NCBI GenBank assembly: GCA_021292105.1
Contig: CM037871.1
Coordinates: forward strand, 58,922,866-58,986,865
DNA length: 64,000 nt
From: Anadara kagoshimensis
Taxonomy: Eukaryota; Mollusca; Bivalvia; Arcoida; Arcidae
Direction: 5' to 3'
Both the position numbers and the translations under genes were made by a program. This document shows, in pieces, positions 11,711-26,100 of this stretch (position 1 is its first letter; every line of letters begins with the position of its first letter). A model generated the notes under the pieces. That model saw nothing but the letters and a program-made list of their open reading frames with translations, did not search any database and had not been told where the DNA came from.

Positions 11711-11905
11711 GTCTATATCTTGTGTCCTTACATAAACATGTCAATGGGCGCAGACATCTTACATCTCGCGAATTCGGTCATGTGACACGCACCTGTTAGC
11801 AATAAAATTGAAAGCAAGTCTCGCGAGATTTCAAATCGAAACTAGACACGAGTTGTTCAACACACGTTTATTTATTGTTTCGTTTCATGTCACTATAGAA
11901 AGGAA
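11711..11905. promoter_or_regulatory. HSCB-LSM6 bidirectional promoter with TCTCGCGAGA
   Basis: The gap between the HSCB start codon (11710) and the probable first, non-coding LSM6 exon (donor GGAA|GTAAGT near 11905) is under 200 bp. A perfect TCTCGCGAGA palindrome lies at 11819-11828, and a half-match CTCGCGAA lies at about 11764-11771. This 10-mer is a known element of CpG-type bidirectional housekeeping promoters in animals. The local CpG content stands out against the AT-rich surroundings. Confidence 0.75.
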
Positions 11906-12235
11906 GTAAGTAGATATATAAACTTAGGGTCTGGATATTTTTGGTTGGAAAGCTTTGACAAATACATGCATTATTTTGACCCCTTACAACACTATCATGT
12001 AGATGCTATGATAACTGTTAAATGTAATCAAGAAACACAAATTATTGTTACAGTATAATTTCTAACTTCATTTAAAGCATTACCATTGGGAACTTTATCA
12101 AAGACATTACTGAAATTGAAGCATATGTAATTAATTTGCTGTCTTGCATTGATAGAGGCTCTTTGCAAAATCATAATAATTGTGTTAGGTTTACAAAAGT
12201 TCCAGTTTTATATATATTGGAGTTTATTTACAGTT

Positions 12236-15200
12236 ATGAGTAGGAAACAGACACCTAGTGAATTTTTAAAGCAGATTATAGGAAGACCAGTGGTGGTAAA
12301 ACTGAATTCTGGAGTGGATTATAGAGGTTAGTACATTGTATTACAGTCCAACCTGCCTTAAAGGTTACCTCTATAAAACGGACACCAGCTTTTAATGGCC
12401 AGTAAAATTTTATGCCAATTGGTCTTATTTTATGTTATTTGAGCTGTATCTGTCCATAAAGGACACAATTACTTGCTTCCTCAGTTGGCCTTTATATACA
12501 GGTTTGGCTGTATTTTACTAGTTTTGGACAAAACCTCCCTAAATTATGCAACCACTACAGAGGCTTAGTTGGTTAAGTAATCACTTCATATGTGGGAAGT
12601 CATGGGTTTGAACCCCTGCCAAATCTGACCAAGACTTAAAAATAGGTAATGACTGTTCTTTCAGAAAGCTTTCAAATTTAAGAAATGAAATTCACAGGGT
12701 CCTTTGGAAGAAACCTTTAAAAACTGATGCCCCATGTTATGGCAGGCGTGGCACAAAGAATCCTCCCTGCATATTGCCCTGAGTGCTCTGCAGAGTTCCA
12801 AATTTATGTCACTGGTGACATCTTGATATAAGTGAAATATTCTTGATTGGGACATAAAGCCTTCATTCAATCAATCAAATCAATCTGGTTTATGCCATTA
12901 CTTTTGTCAAAACATGAAGCAGTAAATCTATATTGTGCAAGATAGCTGGCAAATTATGATAACAGTGGTCTAGATTTATTGCAGTTAATTTGATATTAAA
13001 TTTTTTAAATCATTCACTTTTCATAAAAATATGAGGGGAAACTAAAGGAAAATTTAAAACACCTGGTATCTGTTGTGTTTTTATTGACTTCATTTAAAAA
13101 ATATGAAAAATTATTCCAAAGTTTCTAGGTTACATGCTACTTTTTTTTCCAAAATTAATAGGCTATTATAAATGATTCTCATTACCAGTAGATGCGTTAA
13201 ACAGAATTAAAGTCGCTATCTAATATTTCAGTTTTTTTTCAGAAATTGAAATTAGAGTCAATTTTACAGACAAAGAGTAGTTTTTGCAAAAAAAAAAAAA
13301 AAAAATGCAACAGAATTACTTATTTGCACTTAAATAAGAATAAAATATATATGCACACATATATATTAGTGTGTGATAAGGGAATGGCCAGGAAACAGAA
13401 CATAATTATTTTTTTAAGATTGTTCTTTTGGTTTCCACAAGGTAATGCTCAATTCTGTTATAAATATTGCAGGAGTATTGTCAACATTAGATGGATACAT
13501 GAATATAGCCCTGGAACAAACAGAAGAATATGTTAACGGACAACTTAAAAATAAATATGGTGATGCTTTTATCAGAGGGAATAATGGTGAGTTTGGATAA
13601 AGAGAGTCTGCTAAAAATGCTTATACAATCATGTAGTACCAAGAACTATCACCAGGTGCTGTGTGTCAGATACTGTAGTTCCTTTTGCACTATATAACAC
13701 CAGCCCAGTTTTGAGAAGGGGTCTCTGTGGCTGAGGGGTCTAAAGCATGCACTTATAGTGCTTCTCATTGCCTAAGTTAAAATCTCACTTGAGACAGATC
13801 TTAGTGTGAGAAAGTTTGTCAGTTTACTTGCTAAAGGTCAGTGGTTTTCTCTGGGAACTCTAGTTTCCTCCACATCTGTGAATTGACTGCCACAATATAA
13901 GTAAAAAAATTTTTTACTGTGGCATAAAACACCATTCTCTACTCTCTTTTGAGAGTTTTTTTTTTTTGCTGAAAGAAAAGGCTTAAATTAAACTGAAAAT
14001 AAGAATAAAAGAGTTTCAGAAAATAAATAAGTATTTCACCTACACAAATCAAGAGTGTGTATACTTAGTTTTAATTCCTGTTAGCATTTATATATGAAGC
14101 AATGCAAATACTGACATTGACTGTATAAGCTGGTGGCTGTGTCATTGTTCTCTTGCATTTGACTGAAAATTAACCTGCTGGAACTGAAAAATTGGATTTT
14201 ATACTATGTTTACAAATCAGTATTAGAAAATTCCACTTGTCAAAGCCAAAATACTATTTGTTGTCCTTCAACAAATAAATATTTTGTGTATAGGTACTGC
14301 TAATTTTTGTAGCAAAATCAAAGCGAAGAGATCTAATGGTCCTGGATTAGATTGATTCCACATGGATGACCATGTTCAGTTTTAACTCTTATTAGGTCAG
14401 CTGAGCCTTAGGCTTGTGGTGACTTATAGCCAACTGCTTTTGTCTTTTGTCATGTGTCATGCAACTTTTCACATTTCAATCTTTTTTCCCAAAACTGTCA
14501 GGCCAAATTTGATTAAAGTTGGTATACATCATGTCTGAGTAAAGTCCCTTCAGAATTGCTCAAATGAATGGGTTACTGTAAACATATATGTATGTTTGCA
14601 GTGTACTAATTTTCACTGATTTCATAGCTGTTTGTTATGCACGAAAAGTAATACAGAGTGAAAGTTATGCTTATTAGTCCCCTACCGGCGAAAGCAGAAG
14701 GGGACTTTATGTTTGCGCTCTGTCCGTCCGTCCGTCTGTCACGCCTCAGTTTTCCACACTTATTTTCTAAAATCTTTTAGATAATGAACTGATTTTTGGT
14801 ATGTGAGTCTACCATGATAAGTTGCAGATGAAGTTAGCGTTTCATTCTGGTCCGCAATTTTTTACATGAGTTATGGCCCTTTGAACTTTGAAAATTCACT
14901 GAAATTTCAGTTTTCCGCTCTTTTTTTCTAAATGCTTTTAGATAATGAACTGATTTTTGGTATATGAGTCTACCATGATGAGTTACAGATCAAGTTTACG
15001 TTTTGTTTCCATCTGCTAATTTTTAATGGAGTTATGGCCCTTTGATCTTTGAAAATTCACAGAAATTTTAGTTTTCTGCACTTTTTTTCTACACGCTTGC
15101 AGAAATGAAACTAATGTTTGGTATGTGACTCAACCATGATGAGTTACAGATCAAGTTTATGTTTCGTTTCCATCTGCTAATTTTTATGGGAGTTATGACC

Positions 15201-15935
15201 CTTTGAACTTTGAAAATTTACTGAAATTTCAGTTTTCCGCTCTTTTTTTCTACACGCTTGCAGTTAATGAATTGTTTTTTGGTATGCAGGTCAACCACGA
15301 TGAGTTACAGATCATGTTTACGTTTCGTTTCATTCCACTAGTTTTTATGGGAGTTATGGCCCTTTGAACTTTGAGCTTTACATCTTGAACAACACGTATA
15401 ATTTATAACTATAAATCTTTGTACCATATAATAAGGTACATTTTTCCTAAAACTTTGGGATTAGTGAAATATGCGACCGGTAGGGGACTATGTATTGTTT
15501 TGCAATACTCTCAGAATGCTTGTTATGCTTATTGTGTTATAGTGCATACTTCAATAACACGAAAATTTGTGTATATGTTTAAATTTCCTATACCGCGAAA
15601 ATAAACACAGACGAAATTAAATGAAATGGAGCCCCATAAAATGGAAAAATAGTTGAAATATTTAAAAATCTTCTTGTTAAAAGGTATGTGTCAGACATAT
15701 AAGATATTTCATTTAATTTAGTTTTTACCTCCCTGTCAGGTTAAGATTACCATGCACATGTAACATAACTAATAGAACCAGCTTATCACTTTACAAGATG
15801 GCCAATTTCCAAATCAAACCTGTCTTTTCATGAAAAACCTAGAAATCCAATATTGTGTATTATTTTAGGATAACCAGCTCTTCATTATTTTTATTTTCAG
15901 TTCTTTATATAAGTACCCAGAAAAGACGGATATGA
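12236..15935 (+). CDS. LSM6: LSM6, U6 snRNA-associated Sm-like protein
   Basis: Three coding exons: 12236-12326, 13473-13586 and 15901-15935, total 240 nt, 79 residues plus stop TGA. Junction phases agree (G|GA, then G|TT). A non-coding first exon probably ends near 11905 (donor GTAAGT). The product is nearly identical to animal LSM6: an N-terminal helix (TPSEFLKQIIGRPVVVKL), Sm1 with the LDGYMNIAL strand, then YGDAFIRGNN and the Sm2-type end VLYISTQKRR. LSM6 is part of the LSM1-7 ring (decapping, cytoplasm) and the LSM2-8 ring (U6 snRNA 3' end, nucleus). The only oddity is Ile as the last residue where human has Met. Introns contain a family 2 MITE, two SINEs, and the 161-bp tandem-core element in the last intron. 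Confidence 0.96.
12344..12510. mobile_element. TA-flanked MITE, family 2
   Basis: Ends CAGTCCAACCTG and CAGGTTTGGCTG are inverted with TA on both sides. It lies in LSM6 intron 2, only ~17 bp after the exon. Confidence 0.65.
12552..12888 (+). repeat. tRNA-derived SINE, family A (plus)
   Basis: Head GGCTTAGTTGGTTAAGTAAT with B-box-like GGTTTGAACCCC, the body mark CTGTTCTTTCAG, and tail TTGGGACATAAAGCC followed by TTCAATCAATCAAATCAATC. It is within an LSM6 intron. Confidence 0.7.
13269..13307. repeat. Poly-A run in LSM6 intron
   Basis: An uninterrupted A run of about 18 bases follows TTTTTGC, with no element recognised around it. Confidence 0.6.
13712..13955 (+). repeat. tRNA-like SINE, family B (plus)
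   Basis: Shares with 2888-3118 the order: head TCTGTGGCTGAGGGGTCTAA, GTCAGTGGTTTTCT, TTTCCTCCACATC, and tail GGCATAAAACACCATTC. It lies in the last LSM6 intron. Confidence 0.6.
14679..15490. mobile_element. TIR element with four 161-bp tandem core repeats
   Basis: The left end AGTCCCCTACCGG is matched by the inverted right end CCGGTAGGGGACT (about 15478-15490), with TA adjacent at both sides. The interior holds about four tandem units; the marker TTATGGCCCTTTGA or close variants recur at 14871, 15032, 15193 and 15354, a constant 161-bp period. A TCCG microsatellite (GTCCGTCCGTCCGTC) lies near the left end. No long frame. The layout resembles the bivalve elements with ~160-bp tandem cores (pearl type), but inverted ends with TA suggest a MITE origin. 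Confidence 0.7.
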
Positions 15936-18900
15936 GATATTAATGTTTATAAAGGTGGACATGCAAATATCAGAAAGATAACCAGCAAGTAAACGATGTG
16001 TGTTCAAGAGTAATGGACAGATAGTTTACCTCGGGATATAGAAAGATTTTATTTAAATATGTATAGAATGTGTTTGTAAAATTATGTGAATATTGGCAGA
16101 TGTGTGAAATTCAATAAGAAAACGGTTAAGCATGAACAGGAACGTCATATTCTTGTAAAAAATTTGCGTCATTGTTCGTTCATAATCTTCATCTTGCTCA
16201 TCATATACGACACATTTTAAAAATTCATATAAATAAGAATTCATTCATCAATGTCTTGTTAATAAATATGGTAGATCTGTAATATAACTTGTCTTGTTTT
16301 ATAAATACATGTTTAAGCAAACAACATTTACCTGTCCGTTTGACCTTATTAGGAATATTCATGTATGGTGATTCACCAAATACATAGGTAGTGTAAGGGT
16401 TCACTGTTAAAACATAAACTATGCACATTTCCATAATGTAGACAATATAAACACTAGTGACATCTATACATAAATGTACTGGTCAGTGATAAATATTTAA
16501 ATTAAAGGTTGAGCAGATAGGGCAATGTTGTTTTCCTATACATACATGATACACACACCAGCACTGTTGCTATCATTAGTTTGATGCATTTTTGTCAGTT
16601 CTACAATGTGGTCTAAGTATGCAGATATTCTCTCTTTCACAAGTTACATCTTTAAAGTGGTGTCTCTCATTGGTCAGTCCTACATGTGCCTCAAGGTTAT
16701 AATTAAGGGACAAACACATGACATTGTCTTACATCTTGTAGGAAAATGACTATTTTTATATTCACTATATTATACACCTTTAGTAAGCCTTAGATTTTTT
16801 ATGGTTTGCTTTTAAGCTTTGCTGGTGTCTATAGATCACACTAGGGTACCCTGATGTGACAAAGACTGACAGTGTGTATTCTGTGGCAATTGGTCCCTCC
16901 AAGATTTAGAAATTTTTAATGCCTTTCAAATGTTTACATGTACTGGGATTGTAGAATAAAGTTTTGTTTCCTAGTTTACTAGTATACATGCAGCAGATGA
17001 TGCTGAATAAATTAAATTTAGGCTCACTCTTTTCTTTTAAAGATAAATTTAGTTTTTAGTCAACATGGCACTGATTTTTCTATAAAGTATCAAACTTTGG
17101 AATTAAAATGGACGAAAAATCTTTGATTCTGAGTTCAATCAGAATTTGCAAACCTTGTCTATGCCAATATTTAAATCCTGAGACGAGATTTCCCTTATAC
17201 TTATTTGATAATGGATTGTTATAATCTAGGCAGTCCACTTCTTGTTTTGGTTTGATCTAAGATTGGTCTTTTGCCAATCACCTGGAACAGGTATATAAAC
17301 TGAAGTATAAGTCACAATGTTTGAGTGAGACCTAAAACACTGAGGAGAACACATGTGGCCTGATCAAGTCAATTACTAGATTTCAACATCAGCTCACTGC
17401 ATAGAACACCTATCATTGGGGTTCACTGCTGTACCACATGATCAATACCTCTTAACAAAATATTCTGCACAAACATTAACATTATAAATTCCTGGAATAA
17501 CATAGTTTTAACTAGAAAACATCATCTTATGCTATTCCATATCCATTGGTAATAAATGTTCTGCACAAAACTTATGGAGTATCATGTGGTTCAGCGGTAA
17601 ACTCCATTTCTGTGATTTTACTTAAGCTGGTAACATTTACATATAAAACTAACCATACTGATTGTGAAAGATAAATAACTCTATTCAACACACTTCAAGT
17701 AATACTCTCAATACATTACATGGCCAAGCCTAGTCAAGTAGGACTGAAGAACTGCTTTCCTTGTCAAAATGATACACAATCGTTGCATTAATTTCTTTTG
17801 TACATGTATTGCATGCATGTTTAAATGGATTATGAAGTTTTATCCAACACAATACATTATATATAAATTTCCATGGTAATGATACAAAAACAAATGTTAT
17901 AATACACATATCAAGTTTTATTGAAGCCAAATGTGTAATAAATAAACAGCGACTATTGCAATATTTAAATAAAACATTTAATTGCAGATCTTAACAAAGG
18001 AAACTTGTCTAACATATAGTTACAAATACAATGCACTTGTACAAGACTGAAGAGGATTGAAATAACAAAACTGACATCTAAAAATATAAATAATCTGCAA
18101 CCGTGCAAATGAACACATGGTGACACAAACCTTCAATAAAATTCAATCTCTTTCCTGGTTCAAGTTAATACATGTAATTATTATATTCTTTGTTAGTGAC
18201 ATGGATATAACTACATTGTGTACCGAAGTGACAGACATAAAAGGTATATAGTGGATCAATTGATATGAGATTCAAAGTGTCTTGTTAAGTGAAACATTGA
18301 GGAGTTTTTTCCAAGGGAACCAATACTGCCAATAAGCTCCATTTGTTGTAATTACTGCTCCTGACAACAATGGTTAAACGAGTTAAAAGTAAGACTACAA
18401 GTTATTATATCTCAGGAATTTCTATGATAATAGTCATATTACCAGAGGTTAACATTGCTGTTATACAACAATACTGACAAAGTGTTCCGGTGAATTTTTT
18501 AATGACATGTAATTGGTGCTTTAGAAATTTACACAAGGTATAAATTTCACATGGCTGAAGCGATATACCTGTATATTTTTCTGTCTTTCTATAAGCTAAC
18601 TTAAAATAAATTTATTATAGAACAATAATTTACATAAAAGCTTAAGATAGAGCATAGATTTGGTTTATTTTTTTAATTCATTTTAAATAAATGTTAAAAG
18701 TATATGATGGTATATTCTTTATTGGCATCTAATTAATCATTATGGTTAATGTGTACTTTTATATATGGAAAAAGGTACATGCATGAATTAAAACTAAAAG
18801 CTTATGTACAAATAATAAAATCACTAAATGATCATACTTAAAATATCACAGAGATGCTCTACAATCTGACAACATTGTGTGTACACCAGTGAGGAGAATC

Positions 18901-20105
18901 CTTGTAGTAAACATAACAGTATGTACTGGTAACCAGTTACTATTATTATTTGTTTGGCAATATTGTTTCCAACAACTTTGACTGTATTTTCACAATTTTG
19001 TAGTTGAGTTTCAGTCAACTCTGAAAATTATATGTGCTTCATTAAACAAGTTATTTTCATGTGAGCTTTGAATTTGTCTGTGTCAGAATGCGACTAATTA
19101 ATCCTATTTCCAAAGTCCATATGGGTATAAATAATTAAAGATGTATTAAAAAAGAATCTGGTAGTCTACATGCACTTCTTGTGATTTGTAAATTACAAAA
19201 AATTGTACAAGTGTCACTTCCGATAAATGTACCTTATGTATTGTACTTAGAAATTTAGAATTTTTTAAGAAACCTGGTATGAAATCGGTGTAAATTACAA
19301 CCCGGAGAAAAAAATGGCCTACGGTTATATAGGATTATAGGAAATGCTGATTGACGGTGAAACGGAAAGTGATTATCAACAAAACACACTTTGTGGATTC
19401 TAAAACGGAATTTCAAGTTAAACATGAAAATATAAAAAAATACTATAATATAGGAGTACTGCTTTTGTATCTTCTAAATCAATACAAGTTTTGTGAATAT
19501 CAAATATTCATAAAAATGGTATGCATGTATTAACAAAAATAACCTAACTTTGTACAGGTCTATAAATTTGCACTTTCTATCACTACAGTCTTCTACTTCA
19601 CATCTAACTCACAAGACCAACTGTAATATCACTAAGTTCCTCTTTTACAAAATTTAAACAGTTCAACAACTAAGAAATAAATTAATACATCAGTAACATA
19701 TATGCCTGTAAAAATGTCTACATGTATCATCTACACAGGAAAATGTTCTTATTTGATTCCCATACATTTAGGACTATATGGAAAACATGTGTACCTGGTG
19801 TACATTAACATATAAATCCATATCAACACGAAGAGCTTATTTAGGCCATCATACAGAAAACATATAAATAACATGTTTTCTGTACAATTTTCAGATGGTT
19901 CTCTAAAGCTGCTTTCCATGTAGTGAGTTTTTTCCCTGTACATATACCATGTACCTATTGTACAGATGAGACATTTAGGCTGTACTTCCCTGTAGTATTT
20001 TCCCTTTGTCTTTTATTTGTTCTGATATAGCACCACTCAGAATAATGAACTAGTCTCTTTGTTTTTATGAACAGTGAATGGTGTCAATTATTACTGTTGT
20101 TATGT
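15936..20105. other. LSM6-IDH3A convergent intergenic region and 3' UTRs
   Basis: The two genes converge on this 4.2-kb stretch. It is AT-rich with scattered short frames that resemble no protein I know. I saw no SINE or TIR element here, which contrasts with the flanking introns. The IDH3A 3' end probably lies near 20000. LSM6 polyadenylation could not be placed. Confidence 0.45.
20012..20017 (-). promoter_or_regulatory. Candidate IDH3A polyadenylation signal
   Basis: AATAAA on the minus strand, about 90 bp after the IDH3A stop. It is the first canonical hexamer I find downstream. Confidence 0.45.
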
Positions 20106-23100
20106 TCACTCAATGTCTCGAACACGCTTACATATTTCTGCAGTAAATTCTGAACACTTTGAACGTCCACCTAAATCACCTGTCAGAGTCTGAAATAAAG
20201 TAAATCTTTTGTTAAATACGTAATTACAAAATACACTGAACTTTGATAACTTGAAATGTTTCCTTAAAAACCATGGACTATTTTGTCCTAAAAGTGTTCA
20301 CTTGTGGTTTCCAATTCCAAATTTTGAAATTGTATATAAAGTCCCAAGGGGTTTCATTGCATCAGAAATCAAGTATATATACACTTTTGCTCAATTTGTT
20401 TTATGATTTGTCTTATCTTTTCAAAAGTATATAGAAATACATAATGTGTTGCAAAATTTATACCAAATCACTTTTCAGAATGTGGTATATGATGTGAATC
20501 AAATGCAAGATTTAAATGTTAAATGTATAAAGATGACATTTTTGCTAGGTTATAAGACACAATACCATGACTTGTTCATGTTGTTATTTGAATCATAAGT
20601 ATCATATATTGAAGAAACATCAAAACTGCTACAAAGTAGTCTGTTAACTTCTAACAGATTTTCCTCCTCAAATTTAAATTTTATATTACCACCAAAAAAT
20701 AAGTTAGAAAAAAATCTTTTCTTACTTTTCCATCTCGGATGACATCTAAAGCAGCAGTCTCTATCCTTCTGCCATATTCTCCTAATCCCATATACCTGAG
20801 CATCATTACAGAACTAAGTAACAGAGCAGTAGGATTGGCTTTGTCTTCACCGGCTATGTCTGGAGCTGTTCCATGTACCTGTTTGTAGAAGTATATCAAA
20901 ATGAAATGTATAAAGATTTGTACCTAACAATAACCAAAGCTATCAGGAACAAGCTACAATAGAGACAGAAAATAAATCTAAAACATAATAAATACATACT
21001 GAGATTACCAATTCCAAAAACCATGATGTCTGATTACATTTATTTTGTTATTTAAAAATTCTATGGGTATAAAAACATATTACGTTGTTGATGTTCCTGC
21101 AAGTTTATGACGACTTTAGCTGCATATTGTTACAACAAATCAGGCAATTCTATCAGTGCTTATATTCAACATAACATTAAAATACCTTGTAAGTTAACAA
21201 TAGCCTTGAAATAACATGAATGTATATAGTAAATGCTGTAATGCGTTTGTGTGTTATATTTTGGTCTAGACGTTATGTGTTTAAACCATATCAGGCACTA
21301 TAGCAATTTCAAACATTGTCTACATTACTCAATTTGAAAAATATATATATTGGTATTATCGGAACTGGAAACTCATTTCAAAATATGTATGTATCGTGAT
21401 ATATCGGTATACTGATAATACTGCACATCACTACTAGTTAGTACCTGCAAACAAAAGTGAACTTTAAGCAAGTGCCTCTCTCATTTAAAGACTGGGTTTG
21501 TGATTTTCATAAAAATAAACAGAGAATCTTAATACAGAAAAAATTCATAAATCAAAATAGAACAGATATACAAGTATTCCATAAACATTCATTTCCAGGG
21601 TGCACCATTTCCATTGCACACCTATTTCATGGTTAGGTGGACTTTAAGCATAATCTTTGTGACCATAATGCAAGATTTCCAATGTGATACACCTTGCAAT
21701 AAAATGTTTAAAGTATTGATATACATATATCTGAATAGCATAATCATGAGACAACTTACAGATTCAAATATGGCACCAGATTCCCCAATATTACCACTAG
21801 GCGTAACTCCAAGTCCACCGATCAGACCAGCACATAAATCACTAAAAATAAATTTATTTTAGAATAAAAGTTTTGTGACTAAAAGCATTCCTGATTTTCT
21901 TGTCATTGGTCTACTTATTTTTTATGTCATTATGCAAAACAAAGGGCGCAAACATAAAATGATACGGTCTCATTCTTTGATTTGTGTGTACACAAACACA
22001 CTCTTTCTAAAATTCAATTTGATATAACAGTTGTTTTAAAAAATATAACAGTACAAAGGAAAAAGAAGCAAGTTACTAGTCTGTTTTAATTCATTTAAAT
22101 TATTTTAACTGATAATTTGGTTTTAAGCAGTAAAATTTGTCCATTTCTTATTCCAAATTGATATGTAATAAAGTGAAACCCAGGTAACATGCCTAAGAAT
22201 TTTAAGTGCATATATTTGGATATTATATTCCACTGTTTTTACTGATATTGTTAATATAGACAAAACAAATAACATGTACCTGAGAATGTCACCATATAAA
22301 TTTGGCATAACTAATACATCAAATTGTGTTGGGTCTTGAACCATCTGAAAAAGAAAATACAAACATGATTACCAGTAACAGCGTAATATACACTTGTCAC
22401 ATGGTATAAATAGAAAGTCGAGTAAGCATTGTGAAATTTCAAACTGTAGATGTAAGTAACTACATGACTCAAATATCAAATATGATTTGGACTCTAGTCA
22501 TCTGTTTAAGAGTAAATTTAAGTTTTTGGTCGAGGGGAAATAACTCATTGGACATACCAAAATTAAAATGTGCGAGATATTTTGCTTATGAAGCCATTTA
22601 TATAAAATCATAAAAAAACATCTCTGTAATACTCAGATGGATACACAGATAATGCCATTACACAATGTATTCACTTTTTCAAAAGGAAGGATGGAATAAA
22701 TGATCAGGTACTGGCGGTTAAAAGACAAAACTTCAATTAATCTAGACAATGTTTTACTTTTACCTAGAGTGCAGATTTTATAAGACTCAATACAGTCAAT
22801 ATTTCTCATACACTGAGACATCACTAGTTATGGGTGAAGTTGCAACAAATTATGCTATATGGACTACTCATTTTAGCAACAACTTCCATAACACAGGGGA
22901 ATGTATAGGCATCATCTGAAGCTACTTATAGACAATGTTTGCTGAATTATATGACTACAATTTTGAAAGACCAAATTCCCATTTTAATAACAATAGAAAT
23001 CTTGCTAAAATTCTGCAGGCCTGAACAAAACTTCTGAATTAGACTGTATATCAACCCCTGGAAAATAGTTTTTACCCATGTTCACGTCTATAGTCAAATC

Positions 23101-26100
23101 AATTTCAACTCATTGAAATTGGTATTCTACAAATTCAGCAATACACATGGTATGAAACCATAGTACTGACAGAATGACAACCTCAAGTCAACAGGCTAAA
23201 ATAAGGGCAGTGATTTATAGATATACATACATTTAAACACACTGTATCTAGATACATCTCTCTAAATTTGATATCTTTACTTTTCTCTGCTACTTGTCGA
23301 CAACATTTTAAAAACAGACCATCTGACATTCTCCTGTAAAGTTAAAATTAAAGACTCAAAAGTAAACTTTATGTAAAGCCATGCAACTGCATCCATTATC
23401 AATTATTTCACTTGTATTGAAACATCACTAGCTAAAGGTGGAATTGCAAAATTTATGCCATGGAAATGAGCACGCATACTATGAAACATGACATTAGTTA
23501 CACTGATAGAATAAAGAACAATCACTACCGGGTACTTGTATTTGCCGTCTCAGGTCTTACAACTTACAGAGTGAACACTACCAGATAATCAATCCAGTGA
23601 GAAAGGTGATTCCTCTTGCTGTTGGGTCCAACCTTAAAAAAAAATCCCCAAAAATATTGCTGTACAACATACATAATATTAGATTTTTGAAGTGCTGCGA
23701 TAGTATTTCTGTTGTAAACTCTGAAAAACTTGAAATCACATATGGCCACTCTAAATGAAGCTGATTATGTAATTAACTTAATTATTAATACTCACATGAT
23801 ATTAGCTTTGTGTACTGCTGTGACAGTGCTTCTATTGTTATCCCTGGCATATTTGAAGGCATATTCAGCCACTCTCATTGAAGCTTGTTCAGTGATTAAT
23901 TTTATACTCTGAACTACACCATCAATAATCTGTAAAACGAAAAGTTACAGATAAATTAAGCTCATTTTTATGAATGGAAATGCATTGCAGAGTTAAGATT
24001 TAAATTCCGTAAAATAAATAAATAAATAAATTCGCTGATGAATCAAACTTTTCAATAAGTGAGTGAGTGAGTAATGGGGTTTAACGTCCCAGTCAAGAAT
24101 ATTTCACTTATATCGAGACGTCGCCAGCTATAGGCGAATGTGCAGAAATTTTGCCTGTGCGTTGCGCTGATGGCATTATACAGCAGGGTTCTTTATTGTG
24201 CCAAGCCTACCAAGACACGGGACCTCGGTTATTTTAAGTTCCCATCCGAAAGAACCGTGATTTTCATTTCGTAATGCCGAGTGCTTGGCGAAAGAACAGT
24301 CACTACCCACTTTTAAGTCTTGGGTCAGACGCGACCGGGGTTCGAACCCACGACCTCCCACTTACAGAGCGAGCACTCTACCAACTGAGCTTTTGACAAA
24401 ATATTTTGCTATTTAGTATAAAAAATATATGATTCAGAAATAAAGAAAATAGATATTTCCTTTAACTCATGTGAAAACAAATTATTATACAGATATGTAG
24501 CAAAAAAATAAATAAATCCATAAACTGCTTGAACTGTATTATGATAAATGAACAATAATAGTTTAGCTGTCAAAGCAGTTTCTATTCTAAAAAACAACAA
24601 GTTAGCAAGACAGTTTTCTAATCTGTATTAATTTGATGCTTGAACTAAAACTGGACATAGTCTGCACATTTGATGAAAGGCCACATGTAGATGTTAAACT
24701 TGGACAATCATAATAATAACCGGACATACCGTATGTTCAATACCACTGTACTCTCCTTCTGTGTTCTCTCTTATGGTGACTATATCAACATTATCATATG
24801 GAGTATTATAACCTTCTATGGATTTACATGGACGTACATTGGCATATAAACTAAAAGCCCTATAAATCAAAGAAAATATCAAACTTTTAGTGGCTCATCC
24901 ATAAAATACAAGAGGTCAAACAAGTTGTATTCCTCAAATTGACATCTAAAAGCCAAATCTGGTTTACAAGACATTTTAAGTTAGCTTAAATAGTGATAAA
25001 ACTTTATCAAGATTCAATATTCATCCGCATCATTTATAATGATTCAGCAATATATGGTATTATAGGGACTCGCAAATTTCGAGTCAACGAGGGACAATAT
25101 TTCACAATATCAGTTTAATAACCCTTTTATTATATAGCAAAATAAATTTTGTTTACTTCCGTCAAGAATTTCATCTAAAATATCATTTTGTTCTACAATA
25201 CATAAATATAACACTAGTTTTTGTAAATGGATATAAGAACTAGTGCAATATGAAAACAACACAGCGATGACGTCGAGAACAATCGTATGACGTCATAAGC
25301 GTGCAGTATGAAAAATTGATTCAGGAGATCTCGGACTGGAACAAAGTTAGTGTGCAAATATATGTATTTATTGCACACTAACACCTCGGGATTTATAATT
25401 TAATTTTTATGCGAGGCATATATTGCTATATAATACATCCGTATATGTTGTTTTAAATGGCATTTTCATGTTCATTTGTTTAAATTTGGCCGTTAACACA
25501 ACTTATAAGTTATGTATATTGAATTCAAATATTCAGTTTACTTACTCATACATTGTTACTTACATGATTTTACAATATACTCAAAAGACAAAAGTCTCTT
25601 TTAGACTTACAATATTTCGTACTTGAAATATTTATCATCTGTTCCCAGTGTTTTCCACAAGAGGTGGCAACAGGCAGATTTGACCGCCTAAAACTCCTAA
25701 TTGGCTGGTTAGAATTCATAAAATTGCCTTCAGAAGACCTGAAAACCTTTTCAGCCTAAGAGCCCCTCTTGACCCCTGACCTGTTGGGTTAGTCAATCTA
25801 ACTCCTGCTACAAATTTTAGGGAAATCACTGTGTACCATGTACCATACTCACTTTCGTAGTGCTAAATTAAGTGACTGGTGACCTTTTCCTATTGGTGTT
25901 GCTAAGGGTCCCTTTAGTCCAAGTTTTGTTTTTTCCATAGATTCAAATATCTTAGGTGGCAGTCTAAAATTACCATCAGGACCTTTGACTGGTGTAACAT
26001 CAACATCTTCCCATTCAATGGGTACCTGTTAAAAAGACATGCCATTAAAGATTAACTTGTACATTTACTAAAAACATGGCTCAATAATTTCATAACTGGC

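Noticed and set aside
16053..19943. Several 60-70 codon frames between LSM6 and IDH3A
   Set aside because: Composition and length are those expected by chance in AT-rich DNA. None shows motifs, and the region is best read as 3' UTRs and spacer.
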